Assembly: GCF_018129995.1 (NCBI RefSeq) | Contig: NZ_JAFCKS010000006.1 | Span: 310,001-374,000 of the forward strand | Length of the DNA stretch: 64,000 nucleotides | Direction: 5' to 3' | DNA from: Bradyrhizobium sp. SZCCT0153 | GTDB lineage: Bacteria; Pseudomonadota; Alphaproteobacteria; Rhizobiales; Xanthobacteraceae | Part shown: piece by piece, positions 25,852 through 34,434 of the stretch | Layout: each line of letters opens with the position of its first letter | Position numbering within the stretch: position 1 is the first letter of the stretch | Translations under genes and position numbers: made by a program | The notes under the pieces: generated by a model | Told to the model about the DNA's origin: nothing | The model's database searches: none | Seen by the model: the letters and a program-made list of their open reading frames with translations, nothing else

Positions 25852-26532
25852 TCAGGCCGATCGCAGCAGCAAGGGCGTCCGCACGACCAGCCGCACGAGG
25901 TCGTCCCGCTGCTGCTTCTCGGCGAAATTGACTGCAAAACCGTTGTCGAATTTGCGAATGACGCGCCCGACGCAGGCGCCGACCGCAAGCGGGGTTCCGA
26001 CCGGCGGGTCGTATTCGCAGGAGACCGCGACGCCGGCCGTGGAGACGTCGATGATGAAGCAGGCATGGCTGCTGCCGTCGGCGAGCGTCAGGAAGGTTTG
26101 CGCGACCTGGGGTACGAACCGAGCGTCATTGCGCAGCTCCTGGATGCTGTCGTCCTTCTGCTTCTTCTCGAGCCAGGTCAGCTTTTCCGACATCCAGGCG
26201 CGCCTCGCCCGCGTCATGTCGAGCTCCATCAGGAAGCCCGATTTCAGCGTCGCGCTGATGGTGCACTGGAATTCGCCGAAATCCTGGAAGTAGGAGGTCA
26301 CGCGTTCGCCGACCTTTCCGACCACGGGCACGTCGACCATCATCCGGAACGGGGAGACGCGGCTGGTGCGGCAGGCGAAGGTGCGGAGCTTGCCCTCGCA
26401 ATCGTACCACCGTGGCAGCGAGTAGCTCCCGCTCACGGTGACTTGCACGGCACGCTGCCTGAGGAACTCTGCGACGGACATGGGCGCCAATCGTGTTGCG
26501 GAGTGTTTCCGTAATTCCACGGTAGGGATCAT
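25852..26532 (-). CDS. PilZ-domain protein
   Basis: 226 residues from the ATG at 26532, or 209 from 26481. The C-terminal third resembles a PilZ barrel: ADGSSHACFIIDVSTAGVAVSCEYDPPVGTPLAVG, with the D-x-S-x-x-G motif, but the preceding RxxxR motif is degenerate (RNDARF). The N-terminal half may be a second PilZ-like domain (YDCEGKLRTFACRTSRVSPF). Family role: c-di-GMP effector. Binding here is uncertain because the arginines are not canonical. Confidence 0.75.
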   Translation of the reverse strand: MIPTVELRKHSATRLAPMSVAEFLRQRAVQVTVSGSYSLPRWYDCEGKLRTFACRTSRVSPFRMMVDVPVVGKVGERVTSYFQDFGEFQCTISATLKSGFLMELDMTRARRAWMSEKLTWLEKKQKDDSIQELRNDARFVPQVAQTFLTLADGSSHACFIIDVSTAGVAVSCEYDPPVGTPLAVGACVGRVIRKFDNGFAVNFAEKQQRDDLVRLVVRTPLLLRSA

Positions 26533-26622
26533 ATTCTAAGCAAATGATACCGGCGCTCAGGAGCAGGGGTAAATTTCCGGTTAACGGGCGCGGCGTCTCA
26601 CGACATCGTCAATGCGCGCCGC

Positions 26623-27339
26623 TCAGAGGGAGCCGAGCAGCACCAGCAGGGCCAACAGGCCGACGGCCATCAGGAGCTTGATCGCCGTCGCGGTCAGGCT
26701 GCCGGATCTGATCCGGAATCCGAACCACGGCAATGCGTGCCGCATCGCGAGCGCCGCGAATGCTTCGACGACGGCGAACACGACGGCGATGCCGGCAATG
26801 GTGGACCAGGATGTGTCCGGCGGCATCCATGCCGCGAGCCAGGCGGGGACGGCGTTTCTCGACGACGCCAGCAGCGCGAACCATCCGAACAGCGATACGA
26901 AGCCCTTGACGATGTCGGGGCCGATCGTATCGGGCTCGAACCGGATACCGATCGTCGCGAGCGCGGCTTCGATGCGCGCGCCGTCGGTCAGGAACAGAAA
27001 CGCGCCGAGATAGAGCGGAATGCGCGACTGGACGAGCAGGGCGATGATGCCGAACAGAACCATGTAACCGAAGGCATCGCCGAGAATGTCCTTGCCGTTC
27101 TTGCGCAATGGCTCGGGCACGGTTGCGGCCTGGGGCTGCGGGACCGACCTGGCGCGCGCCATGTGCGCCAGCATTCCGGCACGGCGCTCCGGCGCAGATG
27201 GCGTCGTGCGGTGCATCCATTGCGGCGGCGCCGGCGCGGCTGTGCCGGACGGACCGCCCGAAGGGGGTTTGAGCTGCGCCATGGGGCCTGCACCGGTTGC
27301 GTCAGGCATTGGTCGGCGGTCAGGGGCGGGGAGGTTCAT
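26623..27339 (-). CDS. Membrane protein of unknown function
   Basis: 238 residues from the ATG at 27339; the frame extends further but into the tRNA fragment of the att site. A Pro-rich, basic N-terminal 85 residues (PAPPQWMHRTTPSAPERR) precede four to five hydrophobic segments (DAFGYMVLFGIIALLVQS, SLFGWFALLASS, IAGIAVVFAVVEAFAALAM, IKLLMAVGLLALLVLLGSL). It starts 36 bases from the left junction of the integrated element, so it originally followed tRNA-Glu and has lost its native upstream region. Confidence 0.7.
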   Translation of the reverse strand: MNLPAPDRRPMPDATGAGPMAQLKPPSGGPSGTAAPAPPQWMHRTTPSAPERRAGMLAHMARARSVPQPQAATVPEPLRKNGKDILGDAFGYMVLFGIIALLVQSRIPLYLGAFLFLTDGARIEAALATIGIRFEPDTIGPDIVKGFVSLFGWFALLASSRNAVPAWLAAWMPPDTSWSTIAGIAVVFAVVEAFAALAMRHALPWFGFRIRSGSLTATAIKLLMAVGLLALLVLLGSL

Positions 27340-27374
27340 GCGGGGGCGCGGAATTCCGCCCGCGAGTTGTCGCG

Positions 27375-27420
27375 GATGGCGCTCCCTAGCGGAATCGAAC
27401 CGCTCTCTCCACCGTGAAAG
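27375..27420. repeat. attL: displaced 3' end of tRNA-Glu
   Basis: Identical over 46 bases to 43496-43541, covering the CCA end, T arm and anticodon-proximal part of tRNA-Glu on the minus strand. The bases beyond (AGATGAG here, GGTGGCG there) diverge at once, fixing the junction. Confidence 0.93.
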
Positions 27421-27579
27421 AGATGAGAACGGGTCCATGGGCATCCATCTCCATCCAAATAGCCGAATTTAATCAACAGATACTGCTACATAGGACCACC
27501 CCAGTCCATTGACGTCCAGCCATGGATATTGGACAAGTGTTGGACACGACGCGTTTTCAACCTTGCCAAGGTGGCGATG

Positions 27580-28848
27580 ATGGCCCGCACAGTCCGCGAT
27601 GCAAACCTCGAAAAGAGAGAAGCCCGCCGGCGGCTCCTGGCCCGCGGCAAGCCCTATTACCGAGTGATGGAGGAGGGCGTTCACCTCGGCTACAGGCGGC
27701 TCAAGACCGGTGCCGGCAACTGGGTGGTGCGCAGCTACGTGGGCGATCAGAGATACGAGGTCGAGACGATCGGCCCTGCCGACGATCTCTCCGACGCCGA
27801 CGGCGTCAAGATCCTGAGCTTCTCACAGGCGCAGGGGAAGGCGCGGGAGCTCATGGTGGAGCGCGCCAACAAGGCGGCCGGCAAGGCAGGTCCGCTCACC
27901 GTCAAGGCAGCCGTCGACGCCTACATCGAGTTCCTGGAGGCTAAACGGAAGTCGGCCGATTTCAGCCGGTATGCTGCCGACGCGTTCATCCTGCCGGTGC
28001 TTGGCGAGACCGAAGTCGAGGACCTGACCAAGGACCAGATCGAGAGCTGGCACCATGACCTTGCCAAGGCTGGCGCGCGCATCCGCGTGAACAAGGGCGA
28101 GGAGCAACGGTTCAAGGAGATCGCCGACCCCGAGGAACACCAACGCCGGCGCAAGTCGTCCGCCAACCGCATTTTAACGGTGCTCAAGGGCGCGCTGAAC
28201 AGGGTATGGCATGACAGGAAGGTGTCGACCGACACAGCCTGGCGGGCCGTGGAGCCATTCAAGGGCGTTGATGCCGCGCGCGTGCGGTATCTCGAGCTCG
28301 CCGAAGCGACTCGGCTGCTCAATACCTCCGACCAAGACTTCCGTCGGCTCGCGCGCGGCGCCCTTGAGACGGGGGCCCGGTATGGTGAGCTGACCCGGCT
28401 CAAGGTTGTCGACTTCAGCCACAACTCGGGAACGGTCTCGATCCGGAAATCGAAGTCGAGCAAGTCACGCCATATCCACCTGACCGAGGACGGCGTCGCG
28501 TTTTTCCGATCGATCACCGCCGGCCGGGCAGGCACCGCCTTCCTGTTCCTCAAGGACAACGGTGAACCCTGGAAGAAGGATCACCAGAAGGCCCCCATGC
28601 GCGAGGCTTGCGAGCGGGCGAAGATCGAGCCGCCGATGGGCTTCCACGGATTGCGTCACACCTGGGCTTCCCATGCCGTCATGAACGCGGTGCCGTTGAT
28701 GGTGGTGGCCAAGAACATGGGCCATGGCGACACCAGGATGGTGGAAAAGCACTACGGGCATCTGGCGCCCAGCTATGTGGCGGATGCGATCAGGGCAGGG
28801 GCGCCTCGGTTTACGCAGGTAGACGACAGCAACGTCCGATCACTATGA
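27580..28848 (+). CDS. int: Tyrosine recombinase/integrase
   Basis: 422 residues from the ATG at 27580 (another ATG lies 3 bases earlier). N-terminal arm-binding domain to about 95 and core-binding domain at about 110-250. The catalytic domain has the first Arg in ALETGARYGELTRL, His-x-x-Arg in HGLRHTWASH and the terminal His/Tyr in MGHGDTRMVEKHYGH. This type integrates into tRNA genes. It starts 160 bases from attL and reads into the element. Confidence 0.95.
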   Translation: MARTVRDANLEKREARRRLLARGKPYYRVMEEGVHLGYRRLKTGAGNWVVRSYVGDQRYEVETIGPADDLSDADGVKILSFSQAQGKARELMVERANKAAGKAGPLTVKAAVDAYIEFLEAKRKSADFSRYAADAFILPVLGETEVEDLTKDQIESWHHDLAKAGARIRVNKGEEQRFKEIADPEEHQRRRKSSANRILTVLKGALNRVWHDRKVSTDTAWRAVEPFKGVDAARVRYLELAEATRLLNTSDQDFRRLARGALETGARYGELTRLKVVDFSHNSGTVSIRKSKSSKSRHIHLTEDGVAFFRSITAGRAGTAFLFLKDNGEPWKKDHQKAPMREACERAKIEPPMGFHGLRHTWASHAVMNAVPLMVVAKNMGHGDTRMVEKHYGHLAPSYVADAIRAGAPRFTQVDDSNVRSL

Positions 28849-29090
28849 ACCTTACGAAATAAGGCCTTTCTGATCTGTGCCAGCCCGGCTGGCTGACCCA
28901 TCTTGCCCGGCTAGCTCGCACGATAGAGCCTATAAAAGGCGACGTTTCCGGTAACTCCGCGATCATCTGTTTTCGAACCGAAATTCAAGAAGTGCCTGTC
29001 ATTGGCCCACTTCTTTGATTTACTGCGCGAGTGCGTTGCCGCTTCGTCTGACTGGTCCATGCTCGTCCAAGGACAAACAAGTCACCTTGG

Positions 29091-29309
29091 ATGGAAAATA
29101 TGGACACCACCGTTCACGCCGGCCTGAAGCGTTCCTTTCGCGTCGACGAGTTTGCCGCGCGCAATTCGATCTCGCGGGCTCAGGTCTACGTCGAGATGAA
29201 GGAAGGCCGTCTCAACGCGCGGAAGGTCGGCAGCGCCACGCTGATCACGATCGAGGACGAAACTGCTTGGTTGGCCGCTCTGCCGGCGATGAAGCCGAGT
29301 GCCGCATAA
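29091..29309 (+). CDS. AlpA/excisionase-like helix-turn-helix protein
   Basis: 72 residues (69 if the ATG at 29100 is used). A MerR/Xis-like winged helix: FRVDEFAARNSISRAQVYVE followed by MKEGRLNARKVGSATLITIED. Such proteins direct excision or activate the integrase in tRNA-borne elements. The next gene starts on the last base of its stop codon (TAATG), indicating coupled translation. Confidence 0.75.
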   Translation: MENMDTTVHAGLKRSFRVDEFAARNSISRAQVYVEMKEGRLNARKVGSATLITIEDETAWLAALPAMKPSAA

Positions 29310-29680
29310 TGAAGGCCGCCCGGTTCAACACCAGGCGGCCTCGGCAGGCGATCTCGGAAGGTAGTCTCGGCAGACACCTCGATATCGCGGTCGATCCAGC
29401 CTTCGCAACGCACGCCGGCGATCCTCTCGCCGAGGAAATCGTGGTGGCCCAATTTTGGAAGGGGCGCCAACGGAGCAACCATATCCGCATCTGCCTCAAG
29501 CGGTTCGAAGGACGCGCCATCGTCGACGTGCGGCAGTTCTTCGTCACCGGCGCGGGCCGCAGCCAGCCGACCATGCGTGGGGTTGCGCTCAGCATCGAGA
29601 AGCTCCCCGATCTGCTGAAGGCCATCGAGAAGGCCTACACCAAGGCGCTCGAGCTCGACTTGATCGAGGTGGCGTCGTGA
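29309..29680 (+). CDS. PC4/p15-like ssDNA-binding protein
   Basis: 123 residues. The PC4 signature fills the second half: RFEGRAIVDVRQFFVTGAG, then SQPTMRGVALSIEKLPDLLKAI, matching the beta-ridge plus C-terminal helix of transcriptional coactivator PC4 proteins, which bind single-stranded DNA as dimers. The first 40 residues are basic. Beside a replicative helicase in an integrated element, a role in replication or recombination is more likely than transcription. Overlaps the next gene by GTGA. Confidence 0.8.
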   Translation: MKAARFNTRRPRQAISEGSLGRHLDIAVDPAFATHAGDPLAEEIVVAQFWKGRQRSNHIRICLKRFEGRAIVDVRQFFVTGAGRSQPTMRGVALSIEKLPDLLKAIEKAYTKALELDLIEVAS

Positions 29681-30168
29681 ACGCGCCGCTCCGATGTCCG
29701 GCCCCCGCGCTCGGGGATCTCGACGACTTCGTCGAGTGCTGCGCCGATCATGCGTGGTATCATGCCGAGGGCTGGATCTCGCTCCAGTTCGCCGCGGACA
29801 ATCTGCAGGCGCTGGCCGAGCGTTGGGGGCTCGTCGACGAGCACGGCCAGGACGAGGTGCAGCGTTGCATGAGCGAAGCGTTCATGCCGTTGCCCGAGCT
29901 GCCGTCGGACTATGCCGCGCAGCTGGTGCGCCAGTGGGAGCTCGACGACCCGCGCGATCGCTGGCGATGGACTGGCGAAATGCAGCCAGCGCCCCAGGCC
30001 GAGCCGAAGCAGGTCCGCGCCTACAAGCCTGCAGACAGCACCATCGACGCTTTTGCCTACGTCGTCCGGCTCGGAGATCCTGCGTATCTCGCCACATGGC
30101 TGGCGTCTCACCCGGCCGACGCGCCGCATCTCATGAGATTGTACGAGGCAAAGCATGCTCTCGCCTGA
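29677..30168 (+). CDS. Hypothetical element protein
   Basis: 163 residues from a GTG that overlaps the preceding stop (GTGA). Acidic and Trp-rich (HAWYHAEGWISLQFAADNLQ, DDPRDRWRWTGEM), with a helical C-terminus ending in YEAKHALA. No motif recognised. Its 3' end overlaps the start of the helicase gene by 14 bases, so it belongs to one translationally coupled replication cassette with the PC4-like protein and the helicase. Confidence 0.75.
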   Translation: MNAPLRCPAPALGDLDDFVECCADHAWYHAEGWISLQFAADNLQALAERWGLVDEHGQDEVQRCMSEAFMPLPELPSDYAAQLVRQWELDDPRDRWRWTGEMQPAPQAEPKQVRAYKPADSTIDAFAYVVRLGDPAYLATWLASHPADAPHLMRLYEAKHALA

Positions 30169-31441
30169 ACAGGTTAGGCAGGCCTACGCTGATGCAGGTT
30201 TTACGCAGGGCGAGCCGCCGCCAGACGATGCCCCCCCGCACGAGTCCTATCCCGACGCCGCCGAGGGTGAACCGGTGCTCGACATCCAGCAGCCGCGGGC
30301 CGCAGTTCTCGGTGAGTGGGACGCTGGGGACTTCACCGATATGCCGCTGCCGCGGGAATGGCTGCTCGGCAACCAGTTCTGCCGTCGCTTTCTGTCCGGC
30401 CTGCTGGCGCCCGGCGCCACCGGCAAGACGGCCCTGCGGACGCTCCAGTACCTCGCGCTGGCCACCGGCCGGCCGCTGACCGGGCAGCACGTATTCAAGC
30501 GCTGCCGGGTGTTGCTGCTCAGCATGGAGGACGACGACAACGAGCTTCGCCGCCGGCTGGCCGCCGCGCGCATTCATCACGGCATATCGCCCGACGACCT
30601 GAAGGGCTGGCTTTTCTGCGCCACTCCGAAGGGCATCAGGCTCGCCGACATGAAGGAGGGCGGGATGGTCCGCGGTCCGCTCGAGGCCATGCTGCGCCAG
30701 GTTATCTCTGAGCGGCAGATCGACCTCGTGGGGCTCGACCCGTTCGTTAAACTCCACGGCATGGACGAGAACAGCAACAGCGCCATGAACTTCGTCAGCG
30801 AGATCCTCGTGAAACTGGCCATCGACCTGAACATCGCGGTCGACGTTCCCCACCACACGAAGAAGGGGCTGCAGACCGCCGGCGATGCCGACGCCGGCCG
30901 TGGCGCCAGCGCCGCCCGAGACGCGGGGCGGCTGATGTACACGCTGACCCGGATGAGTGATCAGGAGGGCGAGACGTTCGGCATCGCAGCCGAGGAGCGC
31001 CGCCTGTTCGTCCGCCTGGACAGCTCCAAGGTGAACATCGCGCCGCCGTCGGGCGAGGCCACATGGTTCAAGCTGGTCGGTGTCCGGCTCGAGAACGGCA
31101 CCCCGGACTATCCACAGGGTGACGAGGTGCAGACCGTGATCCCATGGCACCCGCCGAAGACGTGGGACGGCATCAGCGCCGCCCAGCTCAACGCCGCCCT
31201 GGACGAGATTGAGGCCGGCCTGCCGAACGGCCAGCGCTATTCCACCGCCCCCAGGGCCGGCGACCGCTCAGCGTGGCCGGTGGTGCAGAAGCATTGTCCG
31301 GACCGCACGGAGGGCCAGTGCAGAGCCATTTTGAGCACCTGGACGAAGAACGGTGTGATCTACGCCGAGGAGTACGACGACGCCGTCGAACGCAAGCCTC
31401 GCAAGGGCCTTCGCGTGTGTCACGGAAAGCGCCCGTCATAA
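30155..31441 (+). CDS. RecA-fold replicative helicase/ATPase (RepA-like)
   Basis: 428 residues. Walker A is GATGKT (residues 87-92), the second acidic motif is in LLLSMEDDD, Walker B in LVGLDPFVKLHG and a third motif in VDVPHHTKKG, the order of hexameric RepA/DnaB-like ATPases of phages and plasmids. The first 60 residues are Pro/Asp-rich. The C-terminal 100 residues (QLNAALDEIEAG...) look like a winged helix. It probably unwinds the element's origin or loads host primase. Confidence 0.85.
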   Translation: MLSPEQVRQAYADAGFTQGEPPPDDAPPHESYPDAAEGEPVLDIQQPRAAVLGEWDAGDFTDMPLPREWLLGNQFCRRFLSGLLAPGATGKTALRTLQYLALATGRPLTGQHVFKRCRVLLLSMEDDDNELRRRLAAARIHHGISPDDLKGWLFCATPKGIRLADMKEGGMVRGPLEAMLRQVISERQIDLVGLDPFVKLHGMDENSNSAMNFVSEILVKLAIDLNIAVDVPHHTKKGLQTAGDADAGRGASAARDAGRLMYTLTRMSDQEGETFGIAAEERRLFVRLDSSKVNIAPPSGEATWFKLVGVRLENGTPDYPQGDEVQTVIPWHPPKTWDGISAAQLNAALDEIEAGLPNGQRYSTAPRAGDRSAWPVVQKHCPDRTEGQCRAILSTWTKNGVIYAEEYDDAVERKPRKGLRVCHGKRPS

Positions 31442-32203
31442 CATGCGCCATCACCCCGTTTTCAATGGAGCATCAATGGAGCAAACTCATCTGCTCCACC
31501 ATTGGAATTTCCCTAGGGCTAGGGCTGGCGCAAAACCGCGCGCCATTGCCACACTGCGCTGTGGCGCACTGATGGCGCGGCAGGCCTCGCGCGCATCCCC
31601 CAGCAACCCGCTCTGCGCCACCGGCGCTCTGCCTTCGGCGACGCTTGGAGGCGCACGCTGGACAGCATGCCAAGCAGGTCACGAAAAGGGGTGTGGCAGG
31701 TGTCGTGAGCCCGCAAGAGGCAATGCAGAAGTTTGCAGGGCCGCGGCTGCAAACCGTCGCGACGGGGCAGGGTGTGTGCTCGCGTCATTGGACACCGGCC
31801 TGGCGCCGTCGAAACGTCGAGTGAGCACGATCGCCACCGACACAAGGTGGAGAGCATGGACGCGCTTGGACGCATAAAGACGTAAATTGCAGGCCTATTT
31901 GCAATCGACGAGCAAATCAGGTCCAACATCTGGCCAATAAGCGGCCTCGTCGGAAGGGTTTTCGCGCGCGATGCTAACCACATCTTCAGCTCTGGACCGA
32001 TCAGTTGGAGCGCTGGCGACTGTGCGCCATGCCACCGCCTGCCCTCGCTATTGCAGGCCCCGCCGGCGGGGCGGTGGCAGGGAAAATCTGCGTCCGCCGA
32101 ATAGCAGTGGTCTTCGCCACTCTCGCTTTCGTTCTCAATCACCCGACGCCAAGCCGATTTTTTATTCCGCCTGAAATGCCGACCGCGAACTCAGGAGCGC
32201 ACC
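31442..32203. other. Element non-coding region after the helicase gene
   Basis: About 760 bases with no convincing gene on either strand; frames that are open look like GC-driven noise. At the left edge, CAATGGAGCA occurs twice (31463-31472, 31474-31483) and the second copy can pair with TGCTCCA at 31492-31498, a hairpin that may end the replication cassette. An origin here is possible but unproven. Confidence 0.5.
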
Positions 32204-32422
32204 ATGCCGAAATCGTCTGGTGAGTCGATGAAAGTCACCCGCCATCCCGACCCGCCGGCACCGAAGTCTCGGCCGATCATGAAGTTTGCGTGTCCGCAGC
32301 CCGGACCGCACCATGAGCCGGCAAGCGCAACGCCTCCCAAGGCCTCGAACGAACTGGCTGCCGAGGCGGTTCGCAAAGCCTCGAGCCCGGGCCGCATAGA
32401 CCCTCGTCAGATGCGGTCCTGA
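32204..32422 (+). CDS. Small Pro-rich hypothetical protein
   Basis: 72 residues, with AGGAG 7 bases before the ATG. Basic and proline-rich (HPDPPAPKSRPIMKF, PQPGPHHEPASATPPK), likely disordered. First gene of a compact seven-gene plus-strand cassette; 2 bases separate it from the next gene. No family recognised. Confidence 0.6.
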   Translation: MPKSSGESMKVTRHPDPPAPKSRPIMKFACPQPGPHHEPASATPPKASNELAAEAVRKASSPGRIDPRQMRS

Positions 32423-32424
32423 CC

Positions 32425-32646
32425 ATGGCGAAGATCGTGATTGATCTGGATCTGCCGGCGAGCGAGACGCGCGCGATTGAGCTGCACCATGCCGAGACAG
32501 CGATGCGCTTGGCGATACAGGAAATGAAATCAGCTGGCGGCCACAAGCACGGCAAGCTCGTCGACATCACCGTTCCGAGCTCATGCCCAGGAGGCGATCG
32601 CGTGTTGCTTGGGACTTGGCGTTACGAACCTTCAGCGGAGAGGTGA
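32425..32646 (+). CDS. Small hypothetical protein
   Basis: 73 residues. KIVIDLDLPASETRAIELHH is followed by a predicted helix (AETAMRLAIQEMKSAGG) and a strand-rich end (LVDITVPS, LLGTWRYEP). Its stop is 2 bases from the next start. The function is unknown. Confidence 0.6.
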   Translation: MAKIVIDLDLPASETRAIELHHAETAMRLAIQEMKSAGGHKHGKLVDITVPSSCPGGDRVLLGTWRYEPSAER

Positions 32647-32648
32647 CG

Positions 32649-33035
32649 ATGGCCAATTTGAGCAGACTAGTTTCCGCCCTAGCGCTCTGCGCAGCCTGCC
32701 CAGCGATGGCGCAGACCCCGCCATACACCTATCCGCTGACCATCGGGACTTCGTCGACTTCGATCCTGATTGCCAATCCAACACGAAAGCGGGTGATTTT
32801 CCACAACCCGAACGACACCGCCAAGGTCGCGGTCTGCCCCGTGGGTCCTTCGCGCAGCAACGGCGCTGCGGTCACTGCGGCGATCAACGGACCGGGCTGC
32901 ATTACCATCCTGCCTTACGACCGCGTGGACGTCCCGGGCCCATCCACCGGCGGCGCACAGCTCGCGATGCCGTCGGCATGGATCGGCATCGCCAGCGCGG
33001 GCGGCTCGGCGCTCACAATTTTCGAGTTTGAATAG
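32649..33035 (+). CDS. Exported hypothetical protein
   Basis: 128 residues from the ATG at 32649 with GGAGAGG upstream. Signal peptide in residues 1-22 (cleavage after AMAQ), then a beta-rich domain with STSILIANPTRKRVIFHNP and WIGIASAGGSALTIFEF. This resembles small beta-sandwich proteins from phage tail or decoration regions, but the signal peptide argues for a periplasmic or surface role. Unknown. Confidence 0.65.
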   Translation: MANLSRLVSALALCAACPAMAQTPPYTYPLTIGTSSTSILIANPTRKRVIFHNPNDTAKVAVCPVGPSRSNGAAVTAAINGPGCITILPYDRVDVPGPSTGGAQLAMPSAWIGIASAGGSALTIFEFE

Positions 33036-33047
33036 GGAAACCGCAAA

Positions 33048-33581
33048 ATGACCAGCACTGCCACGATCTACAGCCCCACCGGCGAATGCCGTACATTGGA
33101 AGCCAATGCTGCGGCGAGCGAGGTGCGGAAGGATCCGCGCGAGTGGAGTTTCACGAAGCCCGCGCCGGTTGGGTGGGATCGTGAGACGCCGCGCTACCGC
33201 GTCACCATTCAGGGCGGCGTCTACCCATCGCCGAACAGCCGCTTTCGCTTTGAGCCGCCGTTTGCAAGCTGCTCGGACAACAGCGTTTGGCAATATGCGG
33301 CCCGTCCGCACAATCAGGGGGAGATCATCGAAACCCGCGAGTGGCCGCACGCCTCGTTTTGCGCGCTCAATTATGCGGCCGAGAAGGTGCTCGACTATTT
33401 CAGAAACCACTCCAAGTCGCGATTGCCGCGGTCGCCATGGCAGGACGGTCGCGTCCGGCTCAGTGACGGCCTGAGTGGATCGGGTATCCAGCCGATCGAG
33501 GTGAGGCCCGAGAAGTTCGACGCACGGCCGTCAGCCGTCGCCACCGGCTTTCAGCCGAGCCGGAAAATCTCGGCCGCTTGA
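33048..33581 (+). CDS. Hypothetical element protein
   Basis: 177 residues. Contains a Trp/Arg-rich segment (KDPREWSFTKPAPVGWDRETPRY) and EWPHASFCALNYAAEKVLDYF. Soluble, no signal peptide. No family recognised. Twelve bases after the exported gene and 12 before the next one. Confidence 0.6.
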   Translation: MTSTATIYSPTGECRTLEANAAASEVRKDPREWSFTKPAPVGWDRETPRYRVTIQGGVYPSPNSRFRFEPPFASCSDNSVWQYAARPHNQGEIIETREWPHASFCALNYAAEKVLDYFRNHSKSRLPRSPWQDGRVRLSDGLSGSGIQPIEVRPEKFDARPSAVATGFQPSRKISAA

Positions 33582-33593
33582 GGATCGCTTTCG

Positions 33594-34022
33594 ATGAGCG
33601 TTGCGCGCCCAGTCGATGGGTATCAGGGTTTGGTCGAGGCCTGCCGCGCGCGGGCACTGGAGCTGGAAATCAGCCGCATCGAGATTGATCGATTGGGCGG
33701 CTTGACGCCTGGCTATGCCGGCAAGCTCCTCGGAAATGGACACAGCAAGAGGATCTGGCCAGTAGGCTTTGAAACGCTATTGGAAGTCCTGGGGATGCAG
33801 GTGCTGCTTATTGAGAATCCAGCCACCACTGCGAAGACGCTCGCTCGTCGTGAACCGGTCAATCGCGCACAGCAGCGCTTCGCCAACAACAGCAATTCCC
33901 CGAAGCAAATCGCTGCACGAAAGCCGACCGCCGCAACCCACCAAAACAAGACGCCTCCGGAATCACACGCCCATCTCCGCGTGGTCCAGATGAAGCGTCG
34001 AGGAGGCAAGTGTAGTGGCTGA
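33594..34022 (+). CDS. HTH-like hypothetical protein
   Basis: 142 residues. Residues 8-65 (YQGLVEACRARALELEISR, IDRLGGLTPGYAGKLLGNG) read like a divergent XRE-type helix-turn-helix, followed by FETLLEVLGMQVLLIEN. The tail is basic and disordered. It ends with an 8-base overlap into the next gene (GTGGCTGA), a pattern repeated at the following junction. Confidence 0.6.
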   Translation: MSVARPVDGYQGLVEACRARALELEISRIEIDRLGGLTPGYAGKLLGNGHSKRIWPVGFETLLEVLGMQVLLIENPATTAKTLARREPVNRAQQRFANNSNSPKQIAARKPTAATHQNKTPPESHAHLRVVQMKRRGGKCSG

Positions 34023-34434
34023 ACTCGCGACGACCAATCGGCCCAAGCCGATCTCGCTCAAGGTACGTGAGGCGATTGCCAGCATGGTGACCGGCGATAC
34101 CAAGAACATCACGGCCGCCGCGGCGAAAGTTGGGCTGAGCCGCGAACACCTCAGCCGCGAGCTGAGCAAGCCGCATATCGCCGAATATTTGAACCAGAAG
34201 GTGCGCCGTCATCTAGCGGTGGCGACAACGCGGGCCGGCGCCGTCAAGGCCGAGTTGCTCGACTCCGATAACGCGATGGTCCAGGACCGTGCTTCGACCT
34301 TCATCCTGGGGCTGGCCGGGATCCAGCCGGCCAGCCAGCCCAGCGTCAACCTCAACATCGAGGTGAAGGCCGGGTACGTCATCGACCTCCGTGATGACAA
34401 CGAAATCCCGGCTAAGGTCATCGACCATGTCTGA
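34015..34434 (+). CDS. Small-terminase-like HTH protein, copy 1
   Basis: 139 residues from a GTG at 34015, with AGGAGG 8 bases upstream. Residues about 10-100 form an HTH module: KPISLKVREAIASMV, ITAAAAKVGLSREHLSRELSKPHIAEYL, then DRASTFILGLAGI. This resembles phage terminase small subunits and related DNA-binding proteins. The following gene is a paralogue in tandem. It overlaps it by 8 bases (ATGTCTGA). Confidence 0.6.
   Translation: MAELATTNRPKPISLKVREAIASMVTGDTKNITAAAAKVGLSREHLSRELSKPHIAEYLNQKVRRHLAVATTRAGAVKAELLDSDNAMVQDRASTFILGLAGIQPASQPSVNLNIEVKAGYVIDLRDDNEIPAKVIDHV

Noticed and set aside
27529..27579. Upstream extension of the integrase to 27529
   Set aside because: The extra residues have no family character and two better ATG codons lie at 27577 and 27580.
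31443..31877. Open frame of 144 codons after the helicase gene
   Set aside because: No ribosome site and no convincing domain; composition is what GC-rich non-coding DNA gives. The overlapping minus-strand frame at 31519-32142 looks equally random.
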